A stretch of 64,000 bases of DNA from Flavobacteriales bacterium (GTDB taxonomy: Bacteria > Bacteroidota > Bacteroidia > Flavobacteriales_E > Vicingaceae). A program made the position numbers and the translations under genes. Under the pieces are notes generated by a model. It ran no database searches and was not told the DNA's origin. It was given only the letters and a program-made list of their open reading frames with translations. Positions 7,727 through 16,254 of the stretch are shown here, in pieces (position 1 is the first letter of the stretch; each line of letters opens with the position of its first letter). The stretch covers positions 136,514 through 200,513 of the forward strand of contig JABAZP010000006.1 of the NCBI GenBank assembly GCA_018608405.1, written 5' to 3'.

Positions 7727-9240
7727 ATGATCACTGAAACAGTAGAGAACGAGTCAAAAAACACAACAGCAGGTTAAGCAATAAAAATAGCCGTAGCAAA
7801 AGGTGATGGTATTGGTCCAGAAATCATGGATGCGACGCTGAAAGTATTAAAGGCAGCAGGTGCTAACATAGAGCTTGAATACATTGAAATTGGCGAGCAG
7901 GTTTATTTATCTGGAAATACTTCTGGAATTCAGAAAGAGGCGTGGGAAGCAATTGATCGAAATAAAGTGATTTTAAAAGCACCCATTACAACTCCCCAAG
8001 GAAAGGGATACAAAAGTTTGAATGTTACACTGAGAAAGTCTTTAGGTCTTTTCTCAAATGTTCGTCCGGTAACAGCGCTTCATCCATACGTAGAAACTCA
8101 CTATCCCGATATGGATGTGGTGATTATTCGAGAGAATGAAGAAGATTTATATGCAGGAATTGAGCACCAACAAACGCAAGACGTAGTTCAATGTCTAAAA
8201 TTGATTACTCGTCCGGGTTGTGAAAAAATTGTTCGTTATGCATTCGAGTACGCAAAAGCTACAACCGCAAGAAAGTTACGTGCATGGTAAAGGATAATAT
8301 TATGAAATTGACGGATGGTTTATTTCATACTGTATTCAAGGAAATTTCTGCTGAATACCCTGAAATCGTAGCAGAGTCTCAGATTATTGATATAGGATCA
8401 GCTAGGTTGGCTGCTAGTCCAGAAAGATATGATGTGATTGTAACGTCAAACCTTTACGGAGACATTATTTCTGACATTGCAGCAGAGATTGCAGGGTCTG
8501 CAGGTATGGCAGGATCAGCTAACATCGGCCTAAACGTTGCCATGTTTGAAGCGATTCACGGTTCTGCACCAGATATTACCGGAAAAATGATTGCTAACCC
8601 ATCAGGATTAATGAATGCTTCTGTGATGATGTTGTCTCACTTAGGAATGACTGATATGGCAGATAAGATTAAAAATGCTTGGTTATGCGCCATTGAAGAT
8701 GGATGTCATACTGCGGATATTTACAAAGATGGTATTAGTAAAAAGTTAATGAATACGGTAGAGTTTACAGACGCCGTTATTGAAAGATTAGGAAAAGTTC
8801 CTACCAATTTACCTGCAAGCCAATTGTCAAAAGGGGCAGGAACCATAACTATTCCTCCTTTTGTTAGAAAAGAGAAAAAGCAAGTTTTAGTAGGTGTTGA
8901 CATGTTCATTAATTGGACTGGTACAGATCCAAATGAGATTGGCAACGCATTAACCGCTATGACGGGGTTAGGATTAAAATTAAAAATGATAACCAATAGA
9001 GGTGTGAAGGTATATCCAAATGGATTAGCTGAGACATACTGTACGGATCATTGGAGATGCAGATACATTGCAACTAGCGCTGAAATTATTGAAGGCAAGC
9101 CAGTTTATGATGCCATACAACCTGAAGCTATTTTAGAGTTAATGACTGCATTACATAAAGAAGGATTTGAAGTTGTTAAAACAGAAAATTTGTATGAGTT
9201 TGACGGGAATAGAGGTTTTTCTCTAGGTCAAGGCGAGTAA
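7727..9240 (+). pseudogene. icd: Isocitrate dehydrogenase (NADP), interrupted by a stop and a frameshift
   Basis: The decarboxylating isocitrate dehydrogenase of the TCA cycle, of the longer Thermus/Bacteroidota type. The N-terminal part reads AIKIAVAKGDGIGPEIMDATLKVL. The middle has the ENEEDLYAGIEH substrate site and NIMKLTDGLFH, and the C-terminal domain includes VGVDMFINWTGTDPNEIG. Two lesions break it. An in-frame TAA at 7775-7777 follows 16 codons from the ATG at 7727. Near 8270-8288 one base is missing, so RKLRAW is followed by a stop where the family has a TCMVKDNIMK-like sequence. Everything between is well conserved, with no other damage. An internal restart at 7826 would lose the start of the NADP-binding fold. 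Recent decay or sequence error is likely. Confidence 0.85.
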
Positions 9241-9262
9241 GCTTCATTGAAAAAATAGCAGT

Positions 9263-9301
9263 AAAAAAAGGGTTGGAAGTTATCTTCCAACCTTTTTTTT
9301 A
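9263..9301 (+). terminator. Strong intrinsic terminator after icd
   Basis: GGTTGGAAG and CTTCCAACC form a 9-bp perfect stem with a TTAT loop. It is flanked by an A run and followed by eight T. Confidence 0.9.
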
Positions 9302-9403
9302 ATCAATAACCGTTTATCCCTAAATTATTCATGCTTGAATAAAAAAATGATTTTTAAATTAGATTAAAGTTAATTTCAAATTCATAAATAATCAAAATGT
9401 AAT

Positions 9404-11857
9404 ATGAGAGTACAATTAAAAACAGCATTATCAATAGCGGCAGCATTACTACTTTTGTTTGCCCCAACTTCTGCTCAAGCGCAAAAGAAGAAAGGTAAAA
9501 AAGGCGGAACGCCAACAGCTGCACCTTCGAAAAAGACAGGACCAAAACCTTACGCGAAAGTTATAACCAAGGATGCCGAATCTGAAAGTGGTTTATTTAG
9601 TGTACATCGTGTAGACGAGAAGTATTACTTTGAACTGCCAAATGAATTGTTGGAGAAAGAAATTTTGGTGGTTAGTAGAATTTCAGAGCACGTGAAAGGG
9701 TTGAATTTTGGCGGTGCAGGAATGAAATCAAGACCCCAACAAGTGATTCGATTTCAAAAACTGCATAATAAGATTTTGATGCGCTCAGTTTCTTACAATA
9801 ACATTGCAGAAGAAGGCACACCAATATATACATCAGTTGTAAATAATAATTTTGAGCCTGTTATTGGAAACTTCAGTATTGCTGCCTTTTCAAAAGATAC
9901 TTCCTCGGTTGTAATTGATGTTACTGACTTGTTTACAACAGATGTTGAGATGATAGGTGCATTGAGTAGCTCTCAACGTAAAAATTTTAAAATAAAAGGG
10001 TTAGATAAAGGCCGTTCTTTAATAACAAAGATGGATGCCTTTCCAGAAAATGTTCAAGTAAAACACATTTTAACCTATAAGGGAGATAATTTACCGGCTA
10101 ACAGAACTACAGGTACCATCTCAATTGGAATGACGCAGTCCTTTATATTACTACCTGAGGTTCCAATGGAGCCAAGATTTGCAGACAATCGAGTAGGGTT
10201 TTTCTCGTTACGCCAGGTTGACTATGGCTCAGAAGAGCAGAAGGCTCAAACGAGAAGGCTGATTACTCGATGGAGATTGGAGCCTAAAGATTGGGAAGCA
10301 TATAATCGAGGAGAATTGGTAGAACCGGTGAAGCCCATCGTTTATTACATCGACGCAGCAACTCCTGACAAGTGGAAACCATTCATCAAACATGGTGTGG
10401 ATGACTGGGCTAAGGCATTTGAAAGTGCAGGTTTTAAAAATGCCATTCGAGGAGAATATGCACCAACTGCTGAAGAAGATCCAGATTGGTCACCTGAGGA
10501 TGTTCGCTACTCGGTAATTCGGTACATTGCTACAGATATTCAAAATGCTCAAGGACCTCATGTCCATGATCCACGAACAGGTGAAATATTAGAAAGTGAT
10601 ATTTTATGGTACCATAACATTATGAACTTATTGCGTAATTGGTATTTTATTCATACCGCTGCAGTAAATCCTGAAGCACAAGGTGTAAAGTTCGACGATG
10701 CCGTAATGGGGCAATTAATTCGTTTTGTTTCTGCGCATGAAGTTGGGCACACCTTAGGTTTACCTCATAACATGGGGTCAAGTGTGGCGTATCCGGTCGA
10801 TTCATTAAGGTCTCCAACGTTCACATCCACCCACGGAACAGCTCCATCTATTATGGATTATGCTCGTTTCAATTACATTGCTCAGCCCGGTGATGGCGTA
10901 ACCAGTTTCTTCCCGCAAATAGGGGAGTATGACAATTGGTCGATTGAGTTTGGTTATAAACTGTTAGGTGAAAAAGTAACAGCTGCTGAAGAAGAAGCGG
11001 AGATAAACAAATGGATTATTGCCAAAGCAGGACAGCCTGAATTTCATTTTGGGAGACAACAAGATTTGCCAACTGACCCGACAGCCCAAACCGAAGATTT
11101 GGGTGACGATGCAATGAATGCAAGCGATTTAGGGATTAAAAACTTAAAGCGAATTAACGATAAGTTGTTGGAATGGGCAACGGTTGATGGAAAAGAGTAT
11201 GATGATTTAGAGGAATTGTATAATGCCATGGTAGGCCAGTTTAGAAGGTACATGGGCCATGTAACTGCGAATGTTGGCGGTATTGAAGGTGACCAAAAAA
11301 CTGCTGACCAGGAAGGAGTTATTTATGTACATACTGCCAAAGCTGATCAGAAAAGAGCAGTTGAGTTTTTAAATAAGCAGTTATTTGAAACTCCAGAATG
11401 GATGGTGAAACCTGAAATTTTAGCGAGAATTGAAGCTCAAGGAAATGTGAATAGAATTAAGTCAATGCAAGAGCGGGCGCTAAGTAGTCTATTATCAGAT
11501 AAACGTTTGTTTAGAATGATTGAAAACGAAGCAATCAATGGAAGTTCAGCTTATCTTATTTCGGATTTGTTGAATGATTTGGAAAAAGGCATTTATAGTG
11601 AGCTAGCTTCGGGAAAGAAAATTGATTTGTACCGCAGAAACTTGCAGAAGGCATATGTGGCAGAATTAATTGATTTGTTAGAGGATGAAAAATCAAACTA
11701 TAAAAATTCTGACATTCCTTCTTTGGCTAGGGCTAGTTTAGTAAGCCTGCAATCTAAAGCAAAAAGTGGAGCAGGAAGACAGTCGGGAGTGTCAAGAGCG
11801 CACTTACAAGATTTAGCTGCTAGAATTGAAAAAGCATTATCAGCTGATCGGGGATAA
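9404..11857 (+). CDS. Secreted zinc metalloprotease, DUF5117/DUF5118 family
   Basis: This 817-residue exported protein begins with a Sec signal peptide (cleavage near SAQAQ, about residue 26) followed by a basic K/G-rich linker. The central region matches the DUF5117 block. A metzincin-type zinc site HEVGHTLGLPH lies near residue 445, followed by a NMGSS segment and the met-turn-like SIMDYARFNY. Such proteins are common in Bacteroidota as large periplasmic or outer-surface zinc peptidases of unknown substrate. Length is normal for the family. No T9SS sorting tail is visible. It stands alone: icd is terminated upstream and repeats follow. A TAATTTCA sequence about 25 bases upstream may be its promoter. 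Confidence 0.85.
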   Translation: MRVQLKTALSIAAALLLLFAPTSAQAQKKKGKKGGTPTAAPSKKTGPKPYAKVITKDAESESGLFSVHRVDEKYYFELPNELLEKEILVVSRISEHVKGLNFGGAGMKSRPQQVIRFQKLHNKILMRSVSYNNIAEEGTPIYTSVVNNNFEPVIGNFSIAAFSKDTSSVVIDVTDLFTTDVEMIGALSSSQRKNFKIKGLDKGRSLITKMDAFPENVQVKHILTYKGDNLPANRTTGTISIGMTQSFILLPEVPMEPRFADNRVGFFSLRQVDYGSEEQKAQTRRLITRWRLEPKDWEAYNRGELVEPVKPIVYYIDAATPDKWKPFIKHGVDDWAKAFESAGFKNAIRGEYAPTAEEDPDWSPEDVRYSVIRYIATDIQNAQGPHVHDPRTGEILESDILWYHNIMNLLRNWYFIHTAAVNPEAQGVKFDDAVMGQLIRFVSAHEVGHTLGLPHNMGSSVAYPVDSLRSPTFTSTHGTAPSIMDYARFNYIAQPGDGVTSFFPQIGEYDNWSIEFGYKLLGEKVTAAEEEAEINKWIIAKAGQPEFHFGRQQDLPTDPTAQTEDLGDDAMNASDLGIKNLKRINDKLLEWATVDGKEYDDLEELYNAMVGQFRRYMGHVTANVGGIEGDQKTADQEGVIYVHTAKADQKRAVEFLNKQLFETPEWMVKPEILARIEAQGNVNRIKSMQERALSSLLSDKRLFRMIENEAINGSSAYLISDLLNDLEKGIYSELASGKKIDLYRRNLQKAYVAELIDLLEDEKSNYKNSDIPSLARASLVSLQSKAKSGAGRQSGVSRAHLQDLAARIEKALSADRG

Positions 11858-12046
11858 ATTGTCTACACTTCGACTATTCCCCCTTTCGGCGGATAGGCTG
11901 CTCAGTGTGACAATTCGATAATTGTCTATGCTTCGACTATTTCACTTTAAGGCGGACGGGATGCTCAGTGTGACAATCCGATAATTGTCTATGCTTCGAC
12001 TATTCCACCTTTCGGCGGACAGGCTGCTCAGCAGGACAATTAATGG
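11858..12046 (+). repeat. Three tandem 63-bp repeats with internal palindromes
   Basis: Units start at 11858, 11921 and 11984, each opening with ATTGTCTA and closing with GACAAT. The periodicity is exactly 63 bp. Units differ by scattered substitutions, most in unit 2. In unit 1 ATTGTC and CACT pair with AGTG and GACAAT, so each unit can fold into a cruciform or RNA hairpin. The CTTCGACTA and GCTCAG words resemble widespread intergenic REP-like repeats. No open frame is conserved. The rest of the gap to 12114 shows nothing. Confidence 0.85.
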
Positions 12047-12114
12047 ATAGTTGAGGTGCTTTATTATATTGTAAGGAATAGTATTAGAAATAGATCTTCC
12101 AAATTTTATGAAAT

Positions 12115-12147
12115 AGACCTCCGAGGCTTTCAAAATCTTGGAGGTCT
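12115..12147. terminator. Hairpin at the 3' end of the 12155 gene
   Basis: AGACCTCC and GGAGGTCT form an 8-bp perfect stem around a 17-base loop, just past the stop of the minus-strand gene. The following bases are AT-rich but lack a clean T run, so it may be a weak terminator or an RNA 3'-end stabiliser. Confidence 0.5.
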
Positions 12148-12154
12148 GTCCAGG

Positions 12155-12541
12155 TTATTTGTTCAATTTTAATCCATTAATAAACTCCTGTAGTTCCTCG
12201 AGAGAAGATGGATCGATTAATTCTGATTTAATGTGCAATTCTTTATTGCCTGCTTTAAGAATGTAATCACCAGCAAATTTTTTGAAAGAAGTGATTTTTT
12301 CAATTTGTAATTTCTTCCCAAAAAGCCCATTCTCTTGAATTATACCATTTTTAACAGTAATGTATTGAAATTTACAATTGAATAAGAAGAACCCAATATA
12401 AACTAAACCGAAGGAAAAGAATCCATAATCGGTCCAGTTTGAATCTTCGTTAAAAAGTAACGAAGCAACCCCAATAACAACCCACAATATTCCTATTATT
12501 AAATTGGTGTATAGCTTTTTCTTTTTGTAGTTAAATTTCAT
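12155..12541 (-). CDS. Hypothetical membrane protein with PH-like C-terminal domain
   Basis: A 128-residue protein not assignable to a named family. A basic N-terminus (KFNYKKKKLYTN) leads into two hydrophobic helices (about 12-30 and 40-55). The rest is beta-rich and reads ITVKNGIIQENGLFGKKLQI, then ends with a helix, LEELQEFINGLKLN. The pattern of two helices followed by a GI-x-x-G-LFG-type strand pair resembles bacterial PH-like (bPH) membrane proteins, which is a fold guess rather than a function. It is not in an obvious operon: the next gene upstream on this strand is 71 bases away. Confidence 0.55.
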   Translation of the reverse strand: MKFNYKKKKLYTNLIIGILWVVIGVASLLFNEDSNWTDYGFFSFGLVYIGFFLFNCKFQYITVKNGIIQENGLFGKKLQIEKITSFKKFAGDYILKAGNKELHIKSELIDPSSLEELQEFINGLKLNK

Positions 12542-12612
12542 GTTCTTTTATTTAAGAGTCATGGAAGTTAAGAAAAGAAAGAGGTTAGCGCAAGAAATGA
12601 ACGCTCAGCATA

Positions 12613-13023
12613 TCACTTGCTTTTTATTGCCTCAATATCTACCACTATTGATTTTAGCAGCTTAAGAATCAAACCTTCGTATAGTTCTTTGTTTTTGTGG
12701 TTGGCAACGATTTTTTCATCGCTCACTACCTTTTTTAAGAACAGTTTAATTTTGTCAAGAATGGCTAAATAAGCTTTTAACCCTGGCCGTTTCTCTATGA
12801 AGGAAGAATTATTTAGCACTTCTAAAGGAATCATGTCGCGATCCGTTCGGTTAAACGCCATCATGTAGATACCGAATGATAATTTGACCAAACCGTCTGG
12901 AATGTAATTAGGGTTTCCATTTGCATAACCATTGCAGATGCTCTGCAACAAATTCGCAGCTTCCTTTTCGTCATCCTTCAAAAAGTCAGATTTTTTTTTC
13001 GAGAAGAAATTAGGTAGCTTCAT
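12613..13023 (-). CDS. Hypothetical protein downstream of rlmD
   Basis: A 136-residue predicted helical soluble protein. I see no recognised motif. The N-terminus is basic (KLPNFFSKKKSDFLK) and the body contains LVKLSFGIYMMAFNRTDRDMIPLEV and a long lysine-rich helix near the end. It has no signal peptide or membrane segment. It starts directly next to the stop of the rRNA methyltransferase gene (13024), so the two are surely co-transcribed. That association is the only clue, and a role in RNA modification would be speculation. Confidence 0.6.
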   Translation of the reverse strand: MKLPNFFSKKKSDFLKDDEKEAANLLQSICNGYANGNPNYIPDGLVKLSFGIYMMAFNRTDRDMIPLEVLNNSSFIEKRPGLKAYLAILDKIKLFLKKVVSDEKIVANHKNKELYEGLILKLLKSIVVDIEAIKSK

Positions 13024-14454
13024 TTATTTTAATTCTAGTAAAACTATATTTTCAACATGATGCGTGTGTGGGAACATGTCCACTGGTTGCACTTTACTGA
13101 CTTTATACTTCTCATCAAGTAGCTGTAAATCTCGAGCTTGGGTGGCAGGATTGCAACTAACGTAAACAATCCGATTTGCCTCTAACTTCAACATAACGTC
13201 AATTACATCGGTGTGCATTCCTGCTCTTGGAGGATCAGTAATGATTACATCTGGCTGACCATTTGCAGTTACGAAGTCGTTTGTAAAGACATCTTTCATA
13301 TCTCCCGCGTAAAATCCTGTATTGTCAATGTTGTTGTTATCGGAATTGAACTTGGCGTCTGTTATGGCGTCTTCAACATATTCCACACCAACTACCTTTT
13401 TAGCTTTACTTGCCACAAAGTTGGCAATGGTTCCGGTTCCGGTGTATAAGTCGTAAACTATCTCGTCTGGCTGAATGTTTGCAAACTCAGCTGTGATCCG
13501 ATACAATTCTGCAGCTTGCGCTGAGTTGGTTTGATAAAATGATTTAGGTCCAATCTTAAATTTTAAAACTTCATCGCTACCAAAGGCTTTCATTTCTTCA
13601 AAAATGTGACTCCTTCCGCTAAAGCATTCAATATCTAAATCTCCAATAGTGTCATTTCTTTTTCCATTGATTACGTAAAGAATGGAGGTGATTTGTGGAA
13701 ATGCATCTTGAAACGCTGTTAGCATTTTTATTCGATTTTCTTCCTGTGCTTCATAAAGCGAAAAGATGACCATTACTTCGCCATTGCTGGAAGTTCTGAT
13801 CGTTAAGTTTCGTAAAAAACCCTCTTGCTCTCGCAAGTCGAAAAAGGCTAAGTCATTTTCTAATGCATACGCTCTTACCCAATCTCGAATGGAATTAGAA
13901 GGTTCCGCTTGTAGCCAACACTTTTCCACGTTTAGCACCTTATCAAATCTTCCAGGTACGTGAAAGCCCAAAGCATTTCTGTCATCAAAACTTTCACCAG
14001 ATTCCACTTGCTCTTGGGTTAACCATTCTTTATTAGAGAAGGTAAACTCCAGTTTATTTCTGTAAAAAGTAGTTTCCTTAGACGGCAGGATGGTTTGAAT
14101 CTCTGGCAAATCAACTTTTGCAATTCTAGTTAACGCATCCTTTACTGTTCGTTGTTTATTTGTCAATTGGTCTTCGTAGCTAATAAATTGCCACTTGCAA
14201 CCACCGCAGACTCCAAAATGCTTGCAAAAAGGTTCTACTCTTTGATCTGAATACGAGTGAAACTTTGTCACCCTTCCTTCCATGTAACTTTTGCGCTTTT
14301 TGGTTACTTGGATGTCAACAACATCTCCGGGAACGGTTTGTGGAACAAAGATTACCTTCTCATCAACTTTGGCTAAAGATTTGCCTTCAGCTGCGGTGTA
14401 TAAAATGGTGACATTCTCTAAAAGTGGCTTACGATTTCTATTCTTTCTTCCCAT
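13024..14454 (-). CDS. rlmD: 23S rRNA (uracil-5)-methyltransferase RlmD/RumA-type
   Basis: A SAM-dependent RNA m5U methyltransferase of 476 residues. A TRAM domain occupies about residues 10-65. Next comes a four-cysteine iron-sulfur motif, CKHFGVCGGCKW plus a later Cys. The methyltransferase core has VYDLYTGTGTIANF as the SAM loop, DPPRAGMH, and the catalytic nucleophile in VYVSCNPATQARDL. By family it methylates U1939 (or U747 in related enzymes) of 23S rRNA, and sequence alone does not decide between positions. The ATG at 14454 lies exactly four bases after a perfect -7 box, so the message is probably leaderless. It is followed at once by a small gene of unknown function. Confidence 0.9.
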   Translation of the reverse strand: MGRKNRNRKPLLENVTILYTAAEGKSLAKVDEKVIFVPQTVPGDVVDIQVTKKRKSYMEGRVTKFHSYSDQRVEPFCKHFGVCGGCKWQFISYEDQLTNKQRTVKDALTRIAKVDLPEIQTILPSKETTFYRNKLEFTFSNKEWLTQEQVESGESFDDRNALGFHVPGRFDKVLNVEKCWLQAEPSNSIRDWVRAYALENDLAFFDLREQEGFLRNLTIRTSSNGEVMVIFSLYEAQEENRIKMLTAFQDAFPQITSILYVINGKRNDTIGDLDIECFSGRSHIFEEMKAFGSDEVLKFKIGPKSFYQTNSAQAAELYRITAEFANIQPDEIVYDLYTGTGTIANFVASKAKKVVGVEYVEDAITDAKFNSDNNNIDNTGFYAGDMKDVFTNDFVTANGQPDVIITDPPRAGMHTDVIDVMLKLEANRIVYVSCNPATQARDLQLLDEKYKVSKVQPVDMFPHTHHVENIVLLELK

Positions 14455-14458
14455 GGCG

Positions 14459-14466
14459 CAAAAATA
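14459..14466 (-). promoter_or_regulatory. -7 promoter box TATTTTTG, leaderless spacing, rlmD
   Basis: On the minus strand TATTTTTG is followed by CGCC and then the rlmD ATG. The box is a perfect TAnnTTTG match with a four-base spacing. Confidence 0.6.
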
Positions 14467-14510
14467 ACATCTTTCCGCTGCTTAACCTTTAGCTTTCGTT
14501 CTAATTTAGA

Positions 14511-14518
14511 TAACTTTG
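14511..14518 (+). promoter_or_regulatory. -7 promoter box TAACTTTG for rocD
   Basis: A perfect TAnnTTTG box 34 bases before the rocD ATG, giving a leader of about 30 bases. It lies back to back with the rlmD promoter, so the 98-base gap is a divergent promoter region. Confidence 0.6.
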
Positions 14519-14552
14519 TTAAGAGTCGAATTTACATTGAAAAGACACAAAT

Positions 14553-15830
14553 ATGATGATAGATACTAAGAAAACGAGCGAAGAATTAATAGCAATTGAA
14601 GAAAAGCATGGTGCGCATAACTATCACCCCTTACCGGTAGTTTTAAGTAAAGGGGAAGGAGTGCATGTGTGGGACGTTGAAGGAAAGCACTATTATGATT
14701 TCTTGTCGGCTTATTCTGCAGTAAATCAAGGTCACTGTCATCCAAAAATTGTAAATGCTATGAAATTGCAAGTGGAAACGTTGACGTTAACATCTCGTGC
14801 CTTTTACAATGATGTGTTAGGAGAATACGAGGAGTACGTGACTAACTTTTTTGATTATGATAAGGTTTTACCAATGAATACTGGTGCTGAGGCAGTTGAA
14901 ACAGCAATCAAATTGTGTCGGAAATACGCGTATGAGAAAAAAGGAATTGCTGAAGATCAAGCAACAATTATAGTTTGTGAAGGAAACTTTCACGGAAGAA
15001 CAACAACCATTGTTTCATTTTCTGATGACATGAATGCCAGGGATAATTTTGGTCCATTTACTCCTGGTTTTGTTAGTATTCCGTACAATGACTTGAATGC
15101 ATTAGAGGAAGCCTTAAAGTTGCCAAACGTAGCAGGTATGTTAGTAGAGCCAATTCAAGGTGAAGCGGGAGTTTTTACACCAGACGAAGATTATATTGAA
15201 AGAGCTTGCAACATGGTGCAAGCTGCAGGTGGGTTATTTATTGCCGATGAAGTGCAAACCGGAGTGGCAAGAACCGGTCGTTTATTAGCGGTTTGTAAAG
15301 GGTGTAATTGTGAAACACTAAAGTGTGACTCGAAAGCTGGCTTCAAACCAGATGTTTTGATTTTGGGAAAAGCACTTTCAGGTGGAGCATATCCTGTTAG
15401 TGCAGTGTTATCGAACGACGATATTATGATGGTAATTAAACCAGGTCAGCACGGTTCTACTTTCGGTGGAAACCCAGTTGCGGCAAAGGTTGCCATTGCT
15501 GCATTAGAAGTTGTGCGCGAAGAAAACCTAGCGGAGCGAGCAGAAAAACTTGGAATTATTTTTAGAGCTGAAATTCAAAAGTTAGTTGATGAATCTGACT
15601 TACTAGTTAAAGTAAGGGGAAAAGGATTGTTGAACGCAATTGTGATCAACGATACGGAAGACAGCTCTACCGCTTGGGATCTTTGTATTAAATTACGAGA
15701 TAACGGATTGTTGGCAAAACCAACTCATGGTAACATTATTCGATTTGCTCCGCCGTTGGTCATGACTGAGGAGCAGTTACATGAATGTATAGCGATTATC
15801 AGAAAGACGGTAAAGGAATTTAAGAAGTAA
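14553..15830 (+). CDS. rocD: Ornithine aminotransferase
   Basis: A class III PLP-dependent aminotransferase of 425 residues that interconverts ornithine and glutamate-semialdehyde. Visible landmarks are [14 protein letters not shown] near the N-terminus, [38 protein letters not shown] and the PLP lysine in [16 protein letters not shown]. An insert with four cysteines ([11 protein letters not shown], about residues 248-258) separates the DEVQTG and lysine motifs. Some Bacteroidota homologues carry a similar insert, and it could bind a metal. Two overlapping ATGs open the gene (MMIDT). It is monocistronic with its own promoter and terminator. Confidence 0.92.
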   Translation: MMIDTKKTSEELIAIEEKHGAHNYHPLPVVLSKGEGVHVWDVEGKHYYDFLSAYSAVNQGHCHPKIVNAMKLQVETLTLTSRAFYNDVLGEYEEYVTNFFDYDKVLPMNTGAEAVETAIKLCRKYAYEKKGIAEDQATIIVCEGNFHGRTTTIVSFSDDMNARDNFGPFTPGFVSIPYNDLNALEEALKLPNVAGMLVEPIQGEAGVFTPDEDYIERACNMVQAAGGLFIADEVQTGVARTGRLLAVCKGCNCETLKCDSKAGFKPDVLILGKALSGGAYPVSAVLSNDDIMMVIKPGQHGSTFGGNPVAAKVAIAALEVVREENLAERAEKLGIIFRAEIQKLVDESDLLVKVRGKGLLNAIVINDTEDSSTAWDLCIKLRDNGLLAKPTHGNIIRFAPPLVMTEEQLHECIAIIRKTVKEFKK

Positions 15831-15848
15831 ATCTTACCACAATACTAG

Positions 15849-15885
15849 AAAGCCCGATTCAAAATAGTTGAATCGGGCTTTTTAT
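15849..15885 (+). terminator. Intrinsic terminator after rocD
   Basis: AAAGCCCGATTCAA and TTGAATCGGGCTTT form a 14-bp perfect stem with a 5-base loop and a following T-rich tail. Confidence 0.9.
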
Positions 15886-15930
15886 TTTCAATAATCCTTA
15901 TTACCTAGGTAAAACACTAAACTTAAACCA

Positions 15931-16128
15931 ATGGAAAGCTTTTTTACAGGACTCGGAATTGTAGGTATATTATTGTTGATTGCAGCATTACTATTGCCAT
16001 TATTTGCGCTCTTTGATTTATATCAAAAAAGGCATCAGACTACCGGAAGTACTGTATTATGGGTACTCATTATTTTAATGATACCCTATTTGGGCAGTAT
16101 TCTCTACTTTTTCTTTGGTAGGAAGTAA
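15931..16128 (+). CDS. Small PLDc_N-type membrane protein
   Basis: A 65-residue protein with two transmembrane helices (about 8-29 and 41-62). The connecting loop reads FDLYQKRHQTTGSTVLWVLIILMIPYLGSILYFFFGRK, which is the phospholipase D N-terminal (PLDc_N) pattern, with the typical W..I....P..G...Y...GR ending. Stand-alone PLDc_N proteins are common in Bacteroidota and have no assigned function. No phospholipase domain follows. It is monocistronic and flanked by terminators on both sides. Confidence 0.8.
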   Translation: MESFFTGLGIVGILLLIAALLLPLFALFDLYQKRHQTTGSTVLWVLIILMIPYLGSILYFFFGRK

Positions 16129-16193
16129 TGCCTATGCGAACTCTTCCGGTGATTAGAAGAGTGAATAAAATAAAAAACACATAAGTGAAAATA

Positions 16194-16232
16194 AAAAAAG
16201 CCTCCTAATTCAATTTGAGTTAGGAGGCTTTT
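16194..16232. terminator. Bidirectional terminator between PLDc_N gene and gap
   Basis: AAAAGCCTCCTAA and TTAGGAGGCTTTT form a 13-bp perfect stem flanked by A runs and T runs, so it serves both the plus-strand gene ending at 16128 and the minus-strand gene ending at 16255. Confidence 0.9.
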
Positions 16233-16254
16233 CTTGTCTGAATATTTGGGTCTA

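Noticed and set aside
8270..8290. Programmed frameshift in icd
   Set aside because: There is no slippery heptamer, stem or Shine-Dalgarno-like stimulator, and a second lesion (TAA at 7775) exists upstream. Decay or error is simpler.
9354..9545. 63-codon minus-strand frame at the start of the metalloprotease gene
   Set aside because: It overlaps the signal peptide coding region antisense and has no independent support.
11858..12046. Possible CRISPR array
   Set aside because: The units are contiguous 63-bp tandem copies without unique spacers, and no cas gene is present.
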